Assembly: GCF_024585265.1 (NCBI RefSeq)
Contig: NZ_CP036533.1
Coordinates: 6,271,001-6,335,000, forward strand
Origin: Bradyrhizobium sp. WBAH42
GTDB lineage: Bacteria; Pseudomonadota; Alphaproteobacteria; Rhizobiales; Xanthobacteraceae
Direction: 5' to 3'
DNA length: 64,000 nucleotides
Part shown: piece after piece, positions 38,842 through 47,823 of the stretch
How the letters are laid out: every line of letters starts with the position of its first letter
How positions within the stretch are numbered: position 1 is the stretch's first letter
Position numbers and translations under genes: made by a program
The notes under the pieces: model-generated
The model's input: the letters and a program-made list of their open reading frames with translations, nothing else
Told to the model about the DNA's origin: nothing
Database searches by the model: none

Positions 38842-39978
38842 ATGGCGATTTTCCTGATCCTCGCACCCTACGGCGCCTTCGCCTTCCTGATGCTGGTGAC
38901 GTCGGCAATGCTCAGCGTGTTTGCGGCGTCGGCGATCTGCCTCGCCACGGTCGCGATCGATGTCGCGCGCGGCCGCTCGGTGAAGATCCTGGCCGCAGGC
39001 TCGGCGCTCGTATTCGCCGCGATCGGCCTTTACCTCGCGCTGATCGACCCCGCGCTCGGCACGCTCGGCGTCAAGCTGTCGGTCGATGTCGGAATCTTCA
39101 TCATCGCGCTGGGCTCGATGCTGCTGCGCCATCCCTTCACGCTGCAATATGCGCTTGAAGCGGTGCCGGCCGAGACCGCGGCGATGCCCGGCTTCCTCCG
39201 CGCCAATTACATCATCACCGGCGCCTGGACCGCGGCCGCGCTGTTGATGGCGGCGGCCAATCTCGTGCTGCTCTACGTCCCCGGCCTGCCGCTCTGGTCG
39301 AGCCTTGCGGTGGCCTTTGCCGCCCGCAACAGTGCGATCTACTTCACAAAGTGGTATCCCGAGTATCGCCAGATCAAGTACGGTACGCCGAACAGGATCG
39401 ACGATGAAGGACGTATTCGCCCGCCTCGCCTCCGACTTCCTCTCCGCCATCATCTTCCTGGCCGTCTACCTCATCACCGACAACGTGATCCTGGCGACGT
39501 CGGTGGCGATCGCCGCTGCAATCGCGCAGGTGATCTACGCCCGCCTCAAGGGGCAGGCGCTCAACTACATGACCTATGCGAGCCTCGCGCTCGTCGTCGT
39601 GCTGGGCGCGATCACGCTTCTAACCCACGATCCGCGCTTCATGCTGGCCAAACCCTCGATCGCGCATTTCGCGATCGGCCTCATCATGCTCAAGCGCGGC
39701 TGGATGCTGCGCTACATGCCGCCGATCGTCACCGAGACCGTTCCGGAATATGTGACGGCTGCGGGCTATGCCTGGGCGGCGCTGATGTTCGTGATCGGCG
39801 CCGGGATGATCGTGGTCGCCTCCACCGGCGATCTGAAGCTTTGGGCGTTCTACATCACGGTGGTCGCCGGCGGCGCCAAGATCCTGGCCTTCGCCGTGCA
39901 GTATGTGGTGCTGCGGCTCATCGTCACCAGCCGCCGGCGCGCCGCCGCCCGGGCCTGATTGCCATATTGCAGGGTTAG
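38842..39978 (+). CDS. Membrane protein whose frame runs on through the next gene
   Basis: From the ATG at 38842 the first 190 residues form a membrane protein with about five spans (for instance YGAFAFLMLVTSAMLSVFAA and NYIITGAWTAAALLMAAANL), ending near YRQIKYGTPNRIDDEG. After that the frame continues without a stop for another 190 codons, through the IspZ-like gene in a shifted frame, giving Arg/His/Pro-rich sequence that looks like a shadow. One base fewer just before 39404 would give the usual stop overlapping the next ATG (ATGA). The intended product is therefore about 190 aa; either a small indel or a lost stop has extended it. Confidence 0.65.
   Translation: MAIFLILAPYGAFAFLMLVTSAMLSVFAASAICLATVAIDVARGRSVKILAAGSALVFAAIGLYLALIDPALGTLGVKLSVDVGIFIIALGSMLLRHPFTLQYALEAVPAETAAMPGFLRANYIITGAWTAAALLMAAANLVLLYVPGLPLWSSLAVAFAARNSAIYFTKWYPEYRQIKYGTPNRIDDEGRIRPPRLRLPLRHHLPGRLPHHRQRDPGDVGGDRRCNRAGDLRPPQGAGAQLHDLCEPRARRRAGRDHASNPRSALHAGQTLDRAFRDRPHHAQARLDAALHAADRHRDRSGICDGCGLCLGGADVRDRRRDDRGRLHRRSEALGVLHHGGRRRRQDPGLRRAVCGAAAHRHQPPARRRPGLIAILQG
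39404..39958 (+). CDS. IspZ/YciB-family membrane protein
   Basis: The 184-aa product starts MKDVFARLASDFLSAIIFLAVYLITD and has five or six membrane spans. The block LVVVLGAITLLTHDPRFMLAKPSIAHFAIGL matches the conserved centre of intracellular septation protein A (YciB/IspZ), which supports envelope and division proteins. The ATG at 39404 was chosen because the family alignment begins there and the preceding gene's end lies just before it. It is probably co-translated with the gene in front, and both lie behind the TetR-type operator. Confidence 0.82.
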   Translation: MKDVFARLASDFLSAIIFLAVYLITDNVILATSVAIAAAIAQVIYARLKGQALNYMTYASLALVVVLGAITLLTHDPRFMLAKPSIAHFAIGLIMLKRGWMLRYMPPIVTETVPEYVTAAGYAWAALMFVIGAGMIVVASTGDLKLWAFYITVVAGGAKILAFAVQYVVLRLIVTSRRRAAARA

Positions 39979-40063
39979 TCAGGACCTGCGAGTTGCGCTA
40001 TAGGCTCAGCTCGGGACGGCCGCGGATCGTCGCGGACCGCCGAGATTTGTTCGGGAGACGGGA

Positions 40064-40360
40064 ATGGCCGTAGACGGCAACTGGAATCTGACCATGACGA
40101 CGCCGATGGGCGAGCGGCAGGCGACGCTGAGCCTGAAGGCTGCGGGCGACACGCTCACGGGCACGCAGGGCGCGGAAGGCAATACCACCGAGATCTTCGA
40201 CGGCACCGTCTCCGGCGACAACGTCTCCTGGAAGGTCTCGATCGACAAGCCGATGCCGCTCACGCTCGAATTCACCGGCACGGTCTCCGGCGACAGCATC
40301 AGCGGCGAGATGGGCATCGGCCCGATGGGCAGCTTCCCCTTCACGGGCGCGCGGGCGTAA
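40064..40360 (+). CDS. Small beta-rich hypothetical protein (98 aa)
   Basis: The product reads MAVDGNWNLTMTTPMGERQAT and continues with three repeats of a G.V.G..(V/I).(W/G) pattern (FDGTVSGDNVSWKV, FTGTVSGDSISGEM). Such short beta-barrel-like proteins are common in rhizobia and are often near lipid or dehydrogenase genes. It has no signal peptide. A GGAGACGG site precedes the ATG. Function unknown. Confidence 0.8.
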   Translation: MAVDGNWNLTMTTPMGERQATLSLKAAGDTLTGTQGAEGNTTEIFDGTVSGDNVSWKVSIDKPMPLTLEFTGTVSGDSISGEMGIGPMGSFPFTGARA

Positions 40361-40374
40361 CGCAAGCTGCGCCG

Positions 40375-41295
40375 ATGCGTATGCTTCGTCTCATCGCGGC
40401 GACAATCCTGTGTGTCGCGACACAGGCAGCGCGCGCGAATGACAGCGAACCTGCGTGGCGCGCAAGCGCGCTCGCTTTGGTGCCGGCAGGCTATGTTGCC
40501 GGCACCGCTTATCGAACCGAAGGCTCGACCGGGTATCTCGCGCTCTACCCCGCGACATCGAACGATCCGAAGACACCGGCAAGCGCCTTTGCGGCGCGCC
40601 AGGCTCTGGTCGTCACGCTGACGGCTGATGCGACGCGGGCAATTTCAGCCGAGCTGAGGCCGCGCACCGAGCCGGATTCTGATAACGACGACAGCGATTT
40701 CGCCAGGCTGCACGCCGAGCTGGCCGCCAAGCGCGCGACGCTCCCTGCTGGCACCGAGCCCTGCGATCTCGGCGCCTGGTCCATCGACAAGGATTCCAGC
40801 GGCCTCAACGTGCGCGCCGAGCCGTCCGTCAAGGCGCGCGTGCTCGGCACCTTGCCGCCGCCCTACCGGCTCAAGCTCGGCGGCGCCGAGAACACGCCCG
40901 AGGGCGGCTGGCTGACCGAATTCCGCATCATCGGCTTCAGGGACGGCTGGTTCCTGATCGAAGGCGCGAGGCCGCCCGGCAAGGATTACGAGGACGAGAA
41001 GCGATATCCGCGCAGCGCGCCGAAGCCCTATGCCGGCCGCGGCTGGGTCGCCTCGAACAAGGTCGGCGCAGCCTATGCCAATGGCGCCACGCGCATGGGC
41101 GGGCTGTTTCAGGCGCCCTTCATCGATGCCAAATGGATGCCGGCCCAGCGCGAGCTCGGCGGTGCGCTCGACACCGACGGCGGCCCGAAGCGCATTTTTG
41201 CCTGCAGCGGCTACTGGGGTCTGGTCGAGAGCCACGACGGCGTCCGCGGCTGGTGGCGCGCGCTGTGCTCGAACCAGGTCACCAATTGCAGTTAG
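40375..41295 (+). CDS. Secreted protein with a bacterial SH3 domain
   Basis: The 306-aa product has a signal peptide (MRMLRLIAATILCVATQAARA). An N-terminal part of unknown type is followed by an SH3b-like segment SGLNVRAEPSVKARVLGTLPP, and a C-terminal part ends with two Cys (IFACSGYWG, ALCSNQVTNC). SH3b domains in periplasmic proteins often bind cell-wall peptides. It starts 14 bases after the small beta-rich gene and may be in the same transcript. Its end is convergent with fumarase, across a repeat. The ATG at 40381 is an alternative start. Confidence 0.85.
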   Translation: MRMLRLIAATILCVATQAARANDSEPAWRASALALVPAGYVAGTAYRTEGSTGYLALYPATSNDPKTPASAFAARQALVVTLTADATRAISAELRPRTEPDSDNDDSDFARLHAELAAKRATLPAGTEPCDLGAWSIDKDSSGLNVRAEPSVKARVLGTLPPPYRLKLGGAENTPEGGWLTEFRIIGFRDGWFLIEGARPPGKDYEDEKRYPRSAPKPYAGRGWVASNKVGAAYANGATRMGGLFQAPFIDAKWMPAQRELGGALDTDGGPKRIFACSGYWGLVESHDGVRGWWRALCSNQVTNCS

Positions 41296-41319
41296 CGAGA
41301 TAGAGCGAGCAAGCGCCAC

Positions 41320-41440
41320 GCTCGCGTCCCGGACGCGGCGCAGCACGACGTGATGCGACGCAGAGCCGGGACCAGGCTCCACGATGGACCCCGGATCAGC
41401 TGCGCAGCATTTCATGCTGCGCAGCATCCGGGGAACGCCG
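41320..41440. repeat. Palindromic repeat between convergent genes
   Basis: The arms GCTGCGCAGCATTTCATGCTGCGCAGC and flanking CCCCGGAT/ATCCGGGG, with the outer CGTCCCGGAC, form nested hairpins between the SH3 gene and fumarase. It belongs to a common intergenic element type and can act as a two-way terminator. Confidence 0.75.
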
Positions 41441-41442
41441 CC

Positions 41443-43098
41443 TCAGCCCAGATTCAACTCCTTGAAGAAGTCGTTGCCCTTGTCGTCGATGATGATGAAC
41501 GCCGGGAAGTCGACGACCTCGATGCGCCAGATCGCTTCCATGCCGAGCTCGGGATATTCGAGCACCTCGACCTTCTTGATGCAGTGCTCGGCGAGGTTCG
41601 CCGCGGCGCCGCCGATCGAGCCGAGATAGAAGCCGCCATACTTCTTGCAGGCCTCGCGCACGGCCGGCGCGCGGTTGCCCTTGGCCACCATCACCATCGA
41701 GCCGCCGGCGGCCTGGAACTGGTCGACGAAAGAATCCATGCGGCCCGCGGTGGTCGGACCGAACGCGCCGGAGGCGTAGCCCTCGGGCGTCTTGGCGGGA
41801 CCGGCGTAGTAGACCGGATGGTTCTTGAAGTAGTCCGGCAGCGGCTCGCCCTTCTCCAGCCGCTCGCGCAGCTTGGCATGCGCGCTGTCGCGCGCGACGA
41901 TCATGGTGCCGGTCATCGAGACCCGCGTCTTGATCGGATATTTCGAGAACGTCGCCAGGATGTCCTTCATCGGCTGGTTGAGGTCGATCTTGACGACCTC
42001 GCCGCCGAGCGCCTCTTCGACCTGCGGCAAATATTGCGCCGGGTTGTGCTCGAGCTCCTCGAGATAGATGCCGTCCCTGTTGATCTTGCCGAGCACCTGG
42101 CGGTCGGCCGAGCAGGACACGCCAAGCCCGATCGGGAGCGAAGCGCCGTGACGCGGCATGCGGATCACGCGCACGTCGTGGCAGAAATACTTGCCGCCGA
42201 ACTGCGCACCGACGCCGAGCGACTGCGTCATCTTGTGAATTTCCTTCTCCATCTCGACGTCGCGGAAGGCGTTGCCGTCAGGCGAGCCGTGCGTCGGCAA
42301 TGCATCGAGATAGCGCGCCGAGGCGAGCTTCACCGTCTTCATGCACAGCTCGGCCGAGGTGCCGCCGATCACGATGGCGAGGTGATAGGGTGGGCACGCC
42401 GCGGTGCCGAGCGTCAGGATCTTCTCCTTCAGGAACGCGAGCAGCCGGTCTTTGGTCAGCACGGACGGCGTCGCCTGGAACAGGAAGCTCTTGTTGGCGG
42501 AGCCGCCACCCTTGGCCATGAACATGAACTTGTAGGCGTCATCACCCTCGGCGTAGATCTCGCACTGCGCCGGCATGTTGTTGGCGGTGTTCTTCTCCTC
42601 GTACATCGAGAGCGGCGCGACCTGCGAGTAGCGCAGATTGCGGCGCAGATAGGCATCGCGCGCGCCTTCGGACAGCGCGGCCTCGTCATCGCCGTCGGTG
42701 ATGACGTTGCAGCCCTTCTTGCCCATGATGATCGCGGTGCCGGTGTCCTGGCACATCGGCAGCACGCCGCCGGCCGCGATATTGGCGTTCTTGAGGAAGT
42801 CCAGCGCGACGAACTTGTCGTTCGGGCTGGCCTCACTGTCTTCCAGGATCGCGCGGAGCTGCTTCAGATGGCCGGGGCGCAGATAATGGTTGATGTCGCC
42901 AAAGGCCGCCTCCGACAGCGCCCGCAGCGCCTCGCGCGACACCACCAGCATGTCCTTGCCAAGCACCTTCTCGACCCTGACGCCCTCGGACGAAATCTTC
43001 TTGTAGGGCGTCTCGTCCTTGCCCAGCGGGAACAGCGGGGTGTGCTTGTAGGGCGGAACGGGCTTGGACTGGTCGGGGAAGGCTGTCGGAGCGTTCAT
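41443..43098 (-). CDS. fumA: Class I fumarate hydratase ([4Fe-4S])
   Basis: The 551-aa product has both parts of class I fumarases in one chain. The N-terminal domain has the cluster ligands [18 protein letters not shown] and a third Cys around [11 protein letters not shown]. The C-terminal domain has the swivelling fold with [14 protein letters not shown] and the closing [16 protein letters not shown]. The enzyme reversibly hydrates fumarate to malate in the TCA cycle and is oxygen- and iron-sensitive. The ATG at 43098 is preferred over the longer frame because [10 protein letters not shown] is the family start. It is convergent with the SH3 gene. Confidence 0.95.
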   Translation of the reverse strand: MNAPTAFPDQSKPVPPYKHTPLFPLGKDETPYKKISSEGVRVEKVLGKDMLVVSREALRALSEAAFGDINHYLRPGHLKQLRAILEDSEASPNDKFVALDFLKNANIAAGGVLPMCQDTGTAIIMGKKGCNVITDGDDEAALSEGARDAYLRRNLRYSQVAPLSMYEEKNTANNMPAQCEIYAEGDDAYKFMFMAKGGGSANKSFLFQATPSVLTKDRLLAFLKEKILTLGTAACPPYHLAIVIGGTSAELCMKTVKLASARYLDALPTHGSPDGNAFRDVEMEKEIHKMTQSLGVGAQFGGKYFCHDVRVIRMPRHGASLPIGLGVSCSADRQVLGKINRDGIYLEELEHNPAQYLPQVEEALGGEVVKIDLNQPMKDILATFSKYPIKTRVSMTGTMIVARDSAHAKLRERLEKGEPLPDYFKNHPVYYAGPAKTPEGYASGAFGPTTAGRMDSFVDQFQAAGGSMVMVAKGNRAPAVREACKKYGGFYLGSIGGAAANLAEHCIKKVEVLEYPELGMEAIWRIEVVDFPAFIIIDDKGNDFFKELNLG

Positions 43099-43310
43099 GG
43101 GGCAAATCTCGGGGTTTTGGGGCCCTGGCGGGCCTCTCAGCATAGAAGCGTTCTAAGCGCATTTTAGCCAGAAAAGAAAGGGAGCGGTGCGCATGGGAGG
43201 GGCAGATCCGGCACGGGAAGGCATTGGCGCAGCTCGTGGAAATGCCTCTGCCCACCCTTGCGATTCGCGTCGGCCGACGCTTGAATGCGCGCCCTAAGGG
43301 GCTTTTTATC

Positions 43311-43784
43311 ATGACATTGAAACTGAACGTCCGCGGCGCGATCCTGGTCGCCGCCGCCATCACCGGCCTTGTGGCTCTCACCTCGCCCGCCCGCGCGGAT
43401 CGCTGCGACGACAGCGCCAAGGAGCTGGCGAACCAGGTCGACCGTCTCAAGGTGAATTTCCGCGCCGCCAACGTCGTGTATCTCACGCACCCCGCGGCCA
43501 AGGAGCTGTCGGTCGGCTGCCGCGGCGACAAATATTCGATCGAGCTCTATGCCAAGGGTGATCGCAATCCGAAGCCGGAGTTCTATGCGCTGGTCGGATC
43601 GATGGCGGCGATCGTCTTCACCGTGACCAAGGACGACACCACGACGGGCGCGACGCGCTGCCTGAAGCGGATGGGCCTGCTCCGCGGCGACAAGGTCACC
43701 ATGCGCTACCGCCGGCTCAACATGGAATGCACCCGCACCAAGACGGAAGCGTCCATCGCGATCACGCGCGGCAAGGACGAATAA
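43311..43784 (+). CDS. Secreted hypothetical protein (157 aa)
   Basis: The product starts MTLKLNVRGAILVAAAITGLVALTSPARA, a signal peptide with cleavage near residue 29. It has four Cys (DRCDDSAKEL, GCRGDKY, ATRCLKRMG, MECTRTK) and a compact body containing YSIELYAKGDRNPKPEFYALVGS. It is probably periplasmic with two disulfides. The start at 43311 was preferred over the longer frame from 43224. No family recognised. Confidence 0.8.
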   Translation: MTLKLNVRGAILVAAAITGLVALTSPARADRCDDSAKELANQVDRLKVNFRAANVVYLTHPAAKELSVGCRGDKYSIELYAKGDRNPKPEFYALVGSMAAIVFTVTKDDTTTGATRCLKRMGLLRGDKVTMRYRRLNMECTRTKTEASIAITRGKDE

Positions 43785-43852
43785 GCGGTATACTCCTCGC
43801 TCCTACTGCGAAGACCGTGCAGGTATAGCGCGACGCAGCTCACCACGTACTC

Positions 43853-43940
43853 CGTCATTGCGAGCGTAGCGAAGCAATCCAGAAATCTGTCCGCGGAGAC
43901 AGTCTGGATTGCTTCGTCGCAAGGGCTCCTCGCAATGACG
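43853..43940. repeat. Dispersed palindromic repeat, family A copy 2
   Basis: CGTCATTGCGAGCGTAGCGAAGC at the left and GCAAGGGCTCCTCGCAATGACG at the right pair into a long hairpin, in the 315-base gap after the secreted protein gene. The rest of that gap holds no gene I can support. Confidence 0.9.
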
Positions 43941-44099
43941 GGGAGAGGCCTCGTCATTTTCACGCAGACCGTCACGTCCGCTAGAGCAAAAAGACCCATC
44001 CCCACCGCACCAATTCCCTCGCAATTTAACGATTGGCTTGAAGGAAATTTCGCTCCTCGCAGGGCAGGCTCGCTTGTTTCCATGTGTGAGGATTTGCGG

Positions 44100-44273
44100 A
44101 TGAAGGTTTCCACCGTTGCGCCCCCGCCGATCGCGATCGTGGTTCCGAACTACGACACGACCAAGCCGCAGGACGATCAGACCAAGGTCAAGGACGAGGA
44201 TCCGACCTTCAAGCCGCAGCCGCCGGCGCCGCTGCCGCCGGGTCAGGGCACGCGGATCGACCAGCTCGCCTGA
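44100..44273 (+). CDS. Small proline-rich protein (57 aa)
   Basis: The product reads MKVSTVAPPPIAIVVPNYDTT, then a charged KVKDEDPTF and a Pro-rich KPQPPAPLPPGQG ending TRIDQLA. An ATG 18 bases upstream (44082) is an alternative. A terminator follows 24 bases after the stop, which supports a real transcript. Its composition suggests a largely unfolded cytoplasmic peptide; the role is unknown. Similar short proteins are common in the genus. Confidence 0.65.
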   Translation: MKVSTVAPPPIAIVVPNYDTTKPQDDQTKVKDEDPTFKPQPPAPLPPGQGTRIDQLA

Positions 44274-44296
44274 TCGGGCTTGCCAAAGCCGAAAGC

Positions 44297-44321
44297 GCCC
44301 GATCCGGTCGATCGGGCTTTT
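44297..44321 (+). terminator. Intrinsic terminator after the 57-aa gene
   Basis: The perfect 8-base arms GCCCGATC (44297-44304) and GATCGGGC (44310-44317), with a 5-base loop, are followed by TTTT. It ends the small gene at 44100-44273. Confidence 0.8.
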
Positions 44322-44390
44322 GGCGTGTCCGGTCGCATCTTTGCCGGATAGCCGGACCAGGATCGTGCGCCATTCACCCGGGACCTGCGC

Positions 44391-45065
44391 ATGATCGCAC
44401 GGCTGCTGTTGCAGAACACAGTGTTCGTCGTCGGCATGGGTGCGCTGCTGTTCGCGTGCGCCGGGACGCTGCATTGGCCATCGGCCTGGGCCTTCCTCGC
44501 CATCTCCGCCCTCCTCGGCCCACTCTGCGGCTGGTGGCTCTACCGGATCGATCCGGCGCTGCTCGCCGAACGTCTGCGGCCGGTCCTGCAAAAGGATCAG
44601 CCCGCCGCCGACAAGATGTTCATGGTCCTCTTCATCGTCGCCATACTGGCCTGGCTTGCCGTGATGGGGCTCGACCGCCGCGTTCGATCCTCCGACATGC
44701 CGACCGTGTTGCAGGTGCTCGGCCTCGGGCTGTTCCTCGTTTCAACACTGTTCACCATGTGGGTCTTCCGCGAGAACTCGTTCGCCGCGCCCGTGGTGAA
44801 GCTGCAAGCCGAGCGCGCGCAGCACGTGATCTCGACCGGTCCCTACGCCTATGTCCGCCACCCCATGTACAGCGGCATGGTCCTGTTCTTCACCGGCGTG
44901 CCGTTGCTGCTGGGGTCGTGGTGGGGACTTGCGATGATGCCGCTCTTCATCGCCCTGTTCGCCGTCCGCATCCCGATCGAGGAGCGCACGCTGCGCGAGG
45001 GCCTGCCGGGCTATACCGATTATGCGGCGCGGGTGCGCTATCGCCTCATCCCGGGCGTCTGGTGA
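44391..45065 (+). CDS. Isoprenylcysteine methyltransferase-family membrane protein
   Basis: The 224-aa product has five to six membrane spans. The C-terminal catalytic block ISTGPYAYVRHPMYSGMVLFF and RIPIEERTLREGLPGYTDYAARVRYRLIP is the signature of the ICMT/PEMT-like group that methylates with SAM at the membrane surface. The bacterial substrate (lipid or small molecule) is unknown. It ends 28 bases before the end of the convergent glutathione S-transferase gene. Confidence 0.9.
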   Translation: MIARLLLQNTVFVVGMGALLFACAGTLHWPSAWAFLAISALLGPLCGWWLYRIDPALLAERLRPVLQKDQPAADKMFMVLFIVAILAWLAVMGLDRRVRSSDMPTVLQVLGLGLFLVSTLFTMWVFRENSFAAPVVKLQAERAQHVISTGPYAYVRHPMYSGMVLFFTGVPLLLGSWWGLAMMPLFIALFAVRIPIEERTLREGLPGYTDYAARVRYRLIPGVW

Positions 45066-45093
45066 ACGCGCCTCACGTCCTGCAGGAAACCGG

Positions 45094-45801
45094 CTATCGA
45101 TCCAGCTCGCGATAGCGGCGGAAGATGCCTTGCTCGTTGAAGGGAATGCGGCGCTTGCTTGCAAGATACGCCTTGATATTGGGCCGCGCCGCGATGCGGT
45201 CGTGCAGGCCGACGAGGCCCGGGACATCGGCTTCGAACGCCTTCATGCGTTTGGGGAAGGCATAACGCAGTCCCTCGACGATCTGGAACAGCGAGAGGTC
45301 GACGTAGGTCGGGCGGCGACCGGTGACATAGGTGCCGCCGTTTGCGTCGAGAAGCTGCTCGAAATAGCCAAGATATTTCGGCACCCGCTCGTCCCAGAAA
45401 TCGGCCGTGCGCTTCTTCGCCGGCGCCTTCTGGTCCTCATAATAGAGCGAAGGCCCGAGCGGATGATGGGTGTCGTGGATCTCGACGACCAAGTCCGTGA
45501 TCGTGAGCTGAAGCTGGTGCACCCAGAGCCGGCCGGCTTCCGTCTTCGGCGCGAGCCCATGACGGGCACCGAGATAGAGCAGGATGTTGGCGGTCTGGCC
45601 GATGACGAGCTTGCCCGCTTTCAGGAACGGCGGTGCAAAGGGCGGTGTGCCCTTCTCTGCGTCCATCATCTTCATCATCGCAGCCGTTCCGCGCGGACCG
45701 CGCGCGACGTCGACGTAAGCGGCGCCCGCCTCCTCCAGCGCCAGCCGCACATATTCGCCGCGGCCCTGGATCTCGGGCCAGTAGTAGAGCTCGTATGTCA
45801 T
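45094..45801 (-). CDS. Glutathione S-transferase
   Basis: The 235-aa product has the thioredoxin-like GST N-domain (MTYELYYWPEIQGRGEYVRLALEEAG, with a Tyr near the start as the likely catalytic residue, then GQTANILLYLG for glutathione gamma-glutamyl binding) and an all-helical C-domain (VTGRRPTYVDLSLFQIVEGL). It conjugates or reduces with glutathione in the cytoplasm; the substrate is not known. The ATG at 45801 was preferred over the 12-codon longer frame. Confidence 0.9.
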   Translation of the reverse strand: MTYELYYWPEIQGRGEYVRLALEEAGAAYVDVARGPRGTAAMMKMMDAEKGTPPFAPPFLKAGKLVIGQTANILLYLGARHGLAPKTEAGRLWVHQLQLTITDLVVEIHDTHHPLGPSLYYEDQKAPAKKRTADFWDERVPKYLGYFEQLLDANGGTYVTGRRPTYVDLSLFQIVEGLRYAFPKRMKAFEADVPGLVGLHDRIAARPNIKAYLASKRRIPFNEQGIFRRYRELDR

Positions 45802-45894
45802 GGGAGAGGTCCGTGAGCGTGGAGGCGATCGGACCAATGTAGCATGCGGCTCAAGGTTCCCTCAGGTTGGACAGAACGGCCGCGCCACATACGC

Positions 45895-45981
45895 CGTCAT
45901 TGCGAGCGTAGCGAAGCAATCCAGAAATGCCTCTGCGGAGAGAGTCTGGATTGCTTCGTCGCAAGGGCTCCTCGCAATGAC
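45895..45981. repeat. Dispersed palindromic repeat, family A copy 3
   Basis: CGTCATTGCGAGCGTAGCGAAGC and GCAAGGGCTCCTCGCAATGAC face each other around AATCCAGAAATG...TCTGGATT. It sits between the GST gene and the end of the lectin-like gene. Its arms are nearly identical to those of copy 2. Confidence 0.9.
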
Positions 45982-46008
45982 AGGTGGAAAGAGCTTCGCG
46001 CCCAAAAC

Positions 46009-46689
46009 TCAATTCGCCGCGAAGCAGTACAGCAGCCCGTCGCCGCCGGTGCTCTTCAGATCGGCCTGCGAGCAGCCGCCGTCGGGACCGCGCGAGGGGT
46101 GAGAGCTGTTCCACGACTTCGAGGGCTCGTCGTCGCGCAGACCACGGCGATCGAAATGGCCGACCATTGCGGCGCCTTGCGTGCTCGATGTCCAATTCTT
46201 GCAGGTGCGATCGTCGGGCCCGGCAAACGCGGTGCCGTCCGGTTGCGATCCCGTGAGGATGTCGTGCCGGTTCGGCTGGTCGCCGGAACCATTGATGACC
46301 TCACCCTTTTCGCTGAGCGCGGTCTGCTTGGTGAGATTGTTGGTCGCGCCGTGCAGCTCGGCGACGTCCTTGGCAATCACCGTGCCCTTGGCGTTCTGCC
46401 ACGGACCCTTGCCGATGCGATCCTTGGCGTTGACGGCCGGCTTGCCGTCGGCGGCCTGCGTCGAGAGATAGGCGCGCCAGGTCTTGGCGCCGGCGCCCGC
46501 GGTCTGAGCAAGCTTCTGGCATTGCGCATCGGCGCCCTCGAGACCGCCGAGATCGGCGCCCTTGCCGGGCCCGTTGGAGGTCACGAAGAAGGTCATGTCG
46601 GCCGACTGCGCCCGCGCCGATGGGGCAGCAAGCAAGACCATGGCCAGCGCAACACTGGAAATCGTCATGGATTTGTCGATACGGATCAT
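46009..46689 (-). CDS. Secreted lectin-like (C-type-lectin fold) protein
   Basis: The 226-aa product has a signal peptide (MIRIDKSMTISSVALAMVLLAAPSARA) and a body rich in Gly, Asp and Trp. It contains GADLGGLEGADAQCQKLAQTAG, TWRAYLSTQ, ARDRIG-like NAKDRIGKGPW, NRHDILTGSQPDGTA and TCKNWTSSTQG...VGHFDRRG, ending GGCSQADLKSTGGDGLLYCFA. This pattern is that of the endostatin-like/C-type-lectin-fold proteins found in the envelope of many proteobacteria. The four Cys probably pair. The binding partner is unknown. It is followed by a repeat. Confidence 0.85.
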   Translation of the reverse strand: MIRIDKSMTISSVALAMVLLAAPSARAQSADMTFFVTSNGPGKGADLGGLEGADAQCQKLAQTAGAGAKTWRAYLSTQAADGKPAVNAKDRIGKGPWQNAKGTVIAKDVAELHGATNNLTKQTALSEKGEVINGSGDQPNRHDILTGSQPDGTAFAGPDDRTCKNWTSSTQGAAMVGHFDRRGLRDDEPSKSWNSSHPSRGPDGGCSQADLKSTGGDGLLYCFAAN

Positions 46690-46775
46690 CCTGTCCTCCC
46701 AAAGTTGTTTTTGTTCGCCGCCTGACTTCAACCCGAGGCGCCCCCGCTTATTCCGATGCCGTGCTGCGAGAGGCC

Positions 46776-46811
46776 CAAAAGAAAAGGGCGCCGTGCCGAA
46801 GCACGACGCCC
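46776..46811 (-). terminator. Intrinsic terminator after the Tim44-domain gene
   Basis: On the minus strand the arms GGGCG-CGTGC and GCACG-CGCCC (46811-46786, one mismatch inside, GAAA-type loop) are followed by CTTTTCTTTTG. It lies 22 bases beyond the stop of the gene at 46834. Confidence 0.75.
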
Positions 46812-46833
46812 TGGTTCCTCATCTCATCCGCGA

Positions 46834-47823
46834 TCAGTTGGTCTGCTGGATCGCCGACAATTCCCAGCCGGTGCTCGGCCGGCGGGCGAAGGTCCAGATC
46901 TCGGTCGCCTCGCCCGGCTGCTCGCTGCCGGCGACGATTGCGCCGGTGTTGCGATCCACCGTCTTGTCGGTGAGCGCGAAGCGCAGCGCCACCGTGGCGT
47001 AGTCGGTCTCGCCTTCGCGCCAGGCTTCCGCGAGGTCGCCCTGCAACAGCTTCACGTTCGTGACCTTGTTGATCACGTTGCGGGTGCGGTTCTGGGCAAG
47101 GTCCTGCTCGAAATAGGAGACCATTTCCGGCGTCGCGAGGGTGTGCAGCTTGGCCACGTCCTCGTTCGACCAGGCGGCCTGAACCTCGCCGAGCAGCCGC
47201 TCGAACGCCTCGTAGTCATCCGGCTTGATCTCGAGCGGCGCATTGTTGGCGCCGAAGCCGAAGCCGCCGAGGCCGCCGCCAAGACCACCACCAAGGCCGC
47301 TGCGATAGTTCGTCTGCGGTCCGGGACCTGCGCCGGAATCAGCATTGGCGTAAGCCGCCCGCGGGGCGTGACGGCGCTGCCACCAGGACATTGCCAGCCG
47401 CACCACGAGGACCACCAGCGCGATCTGGATGATCAGGCCGAGGATCGAGGACAGGCCGCCGAGGCCGCCGAACAGGCCGCCACCGAACAGCATGCCGAGC
47501 AGGCCGGCGCCGAGGAAGCCGGCCGCGAGGCCGCCCATGAAGCCGCCGGCGCGGCCGAACAGGCCGCCGCGCGCGGGCGCGGAAGCAGCCGAGTTCATGC
47601 CCGCACCCGGCTGGGTGTAGGTCCGGTTGAACTGCGAGGTGGAGCCCGGCGCGGTCGTGGTCGACGGCGGAGCCGAATAGGTGCGCGAGCCGCGCGAACC
47701 CGACGACATGCCGCCGCCGACGCGCGCGTCGGCGGACGAGATCGCCAGCGCGGTCGGCAGCGCAAGCGCCAGCACGACGGCGATCGTCTTGAAGAGAGTG
47801 CGGGATCGTTGCGAGAAAGTCAT
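46834..47823 (-). CDS. Tim44-like domain protein, membrane-anchored
   Basis: The 329-aa product has an N-terminal signal/anchor (MTFSQRSRTLFKTIAVVLALAL), a Ser/Thr/Gly-rich linker, a very Gly/Phe/Leu-rich membrane stretch (about 85-145, with repeated GGLFG), and a C-terminal Tim44/MRPL45-like domain. That domain runs from YEAFERLLGEVQAAWSNEDVAKL to the closing WTFARRPSTGWELSAIQQ. Bacterial relatives are membrane proteins of unknown function, possibly adaptor or transport factors. A strong terminator follows. Confidence 0.85.
   Translation of the reverse strand: MTFSQRSRTLFKTIAVVLALALPTALAISSADARVGGGMSSGSRGSRTYSAPPSTTTAPGSTSQFNRTYTQPGAGMNSAASAPARGGLFGRAGGFMGGLAAGFLGAGLLGMLFGGGLFGGLGGLSSILGLIIQIALVVLVVRLAMSWWQRRHAPRAAYANADSGAGPGPQTNYRSGLGGGLGGGLGGFGFGANNAPLEIKPDDYEAFERLLGEVQAAWSNEDVAKLHTLATPEMVSYFEQDLAQNRTRNVINKVTNVKLLQGDLAEAWREGETDYATVALRFALTDKTVDRNTGAIVAGSEQPGEATEIWTFARRPSTGWELSAIQQTN

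Noticed and set aside
41350..43167. 605-codon frame opposite fumarase
   Set aside because: Antisense shadow; the fumarase frame has all cluster ligands.
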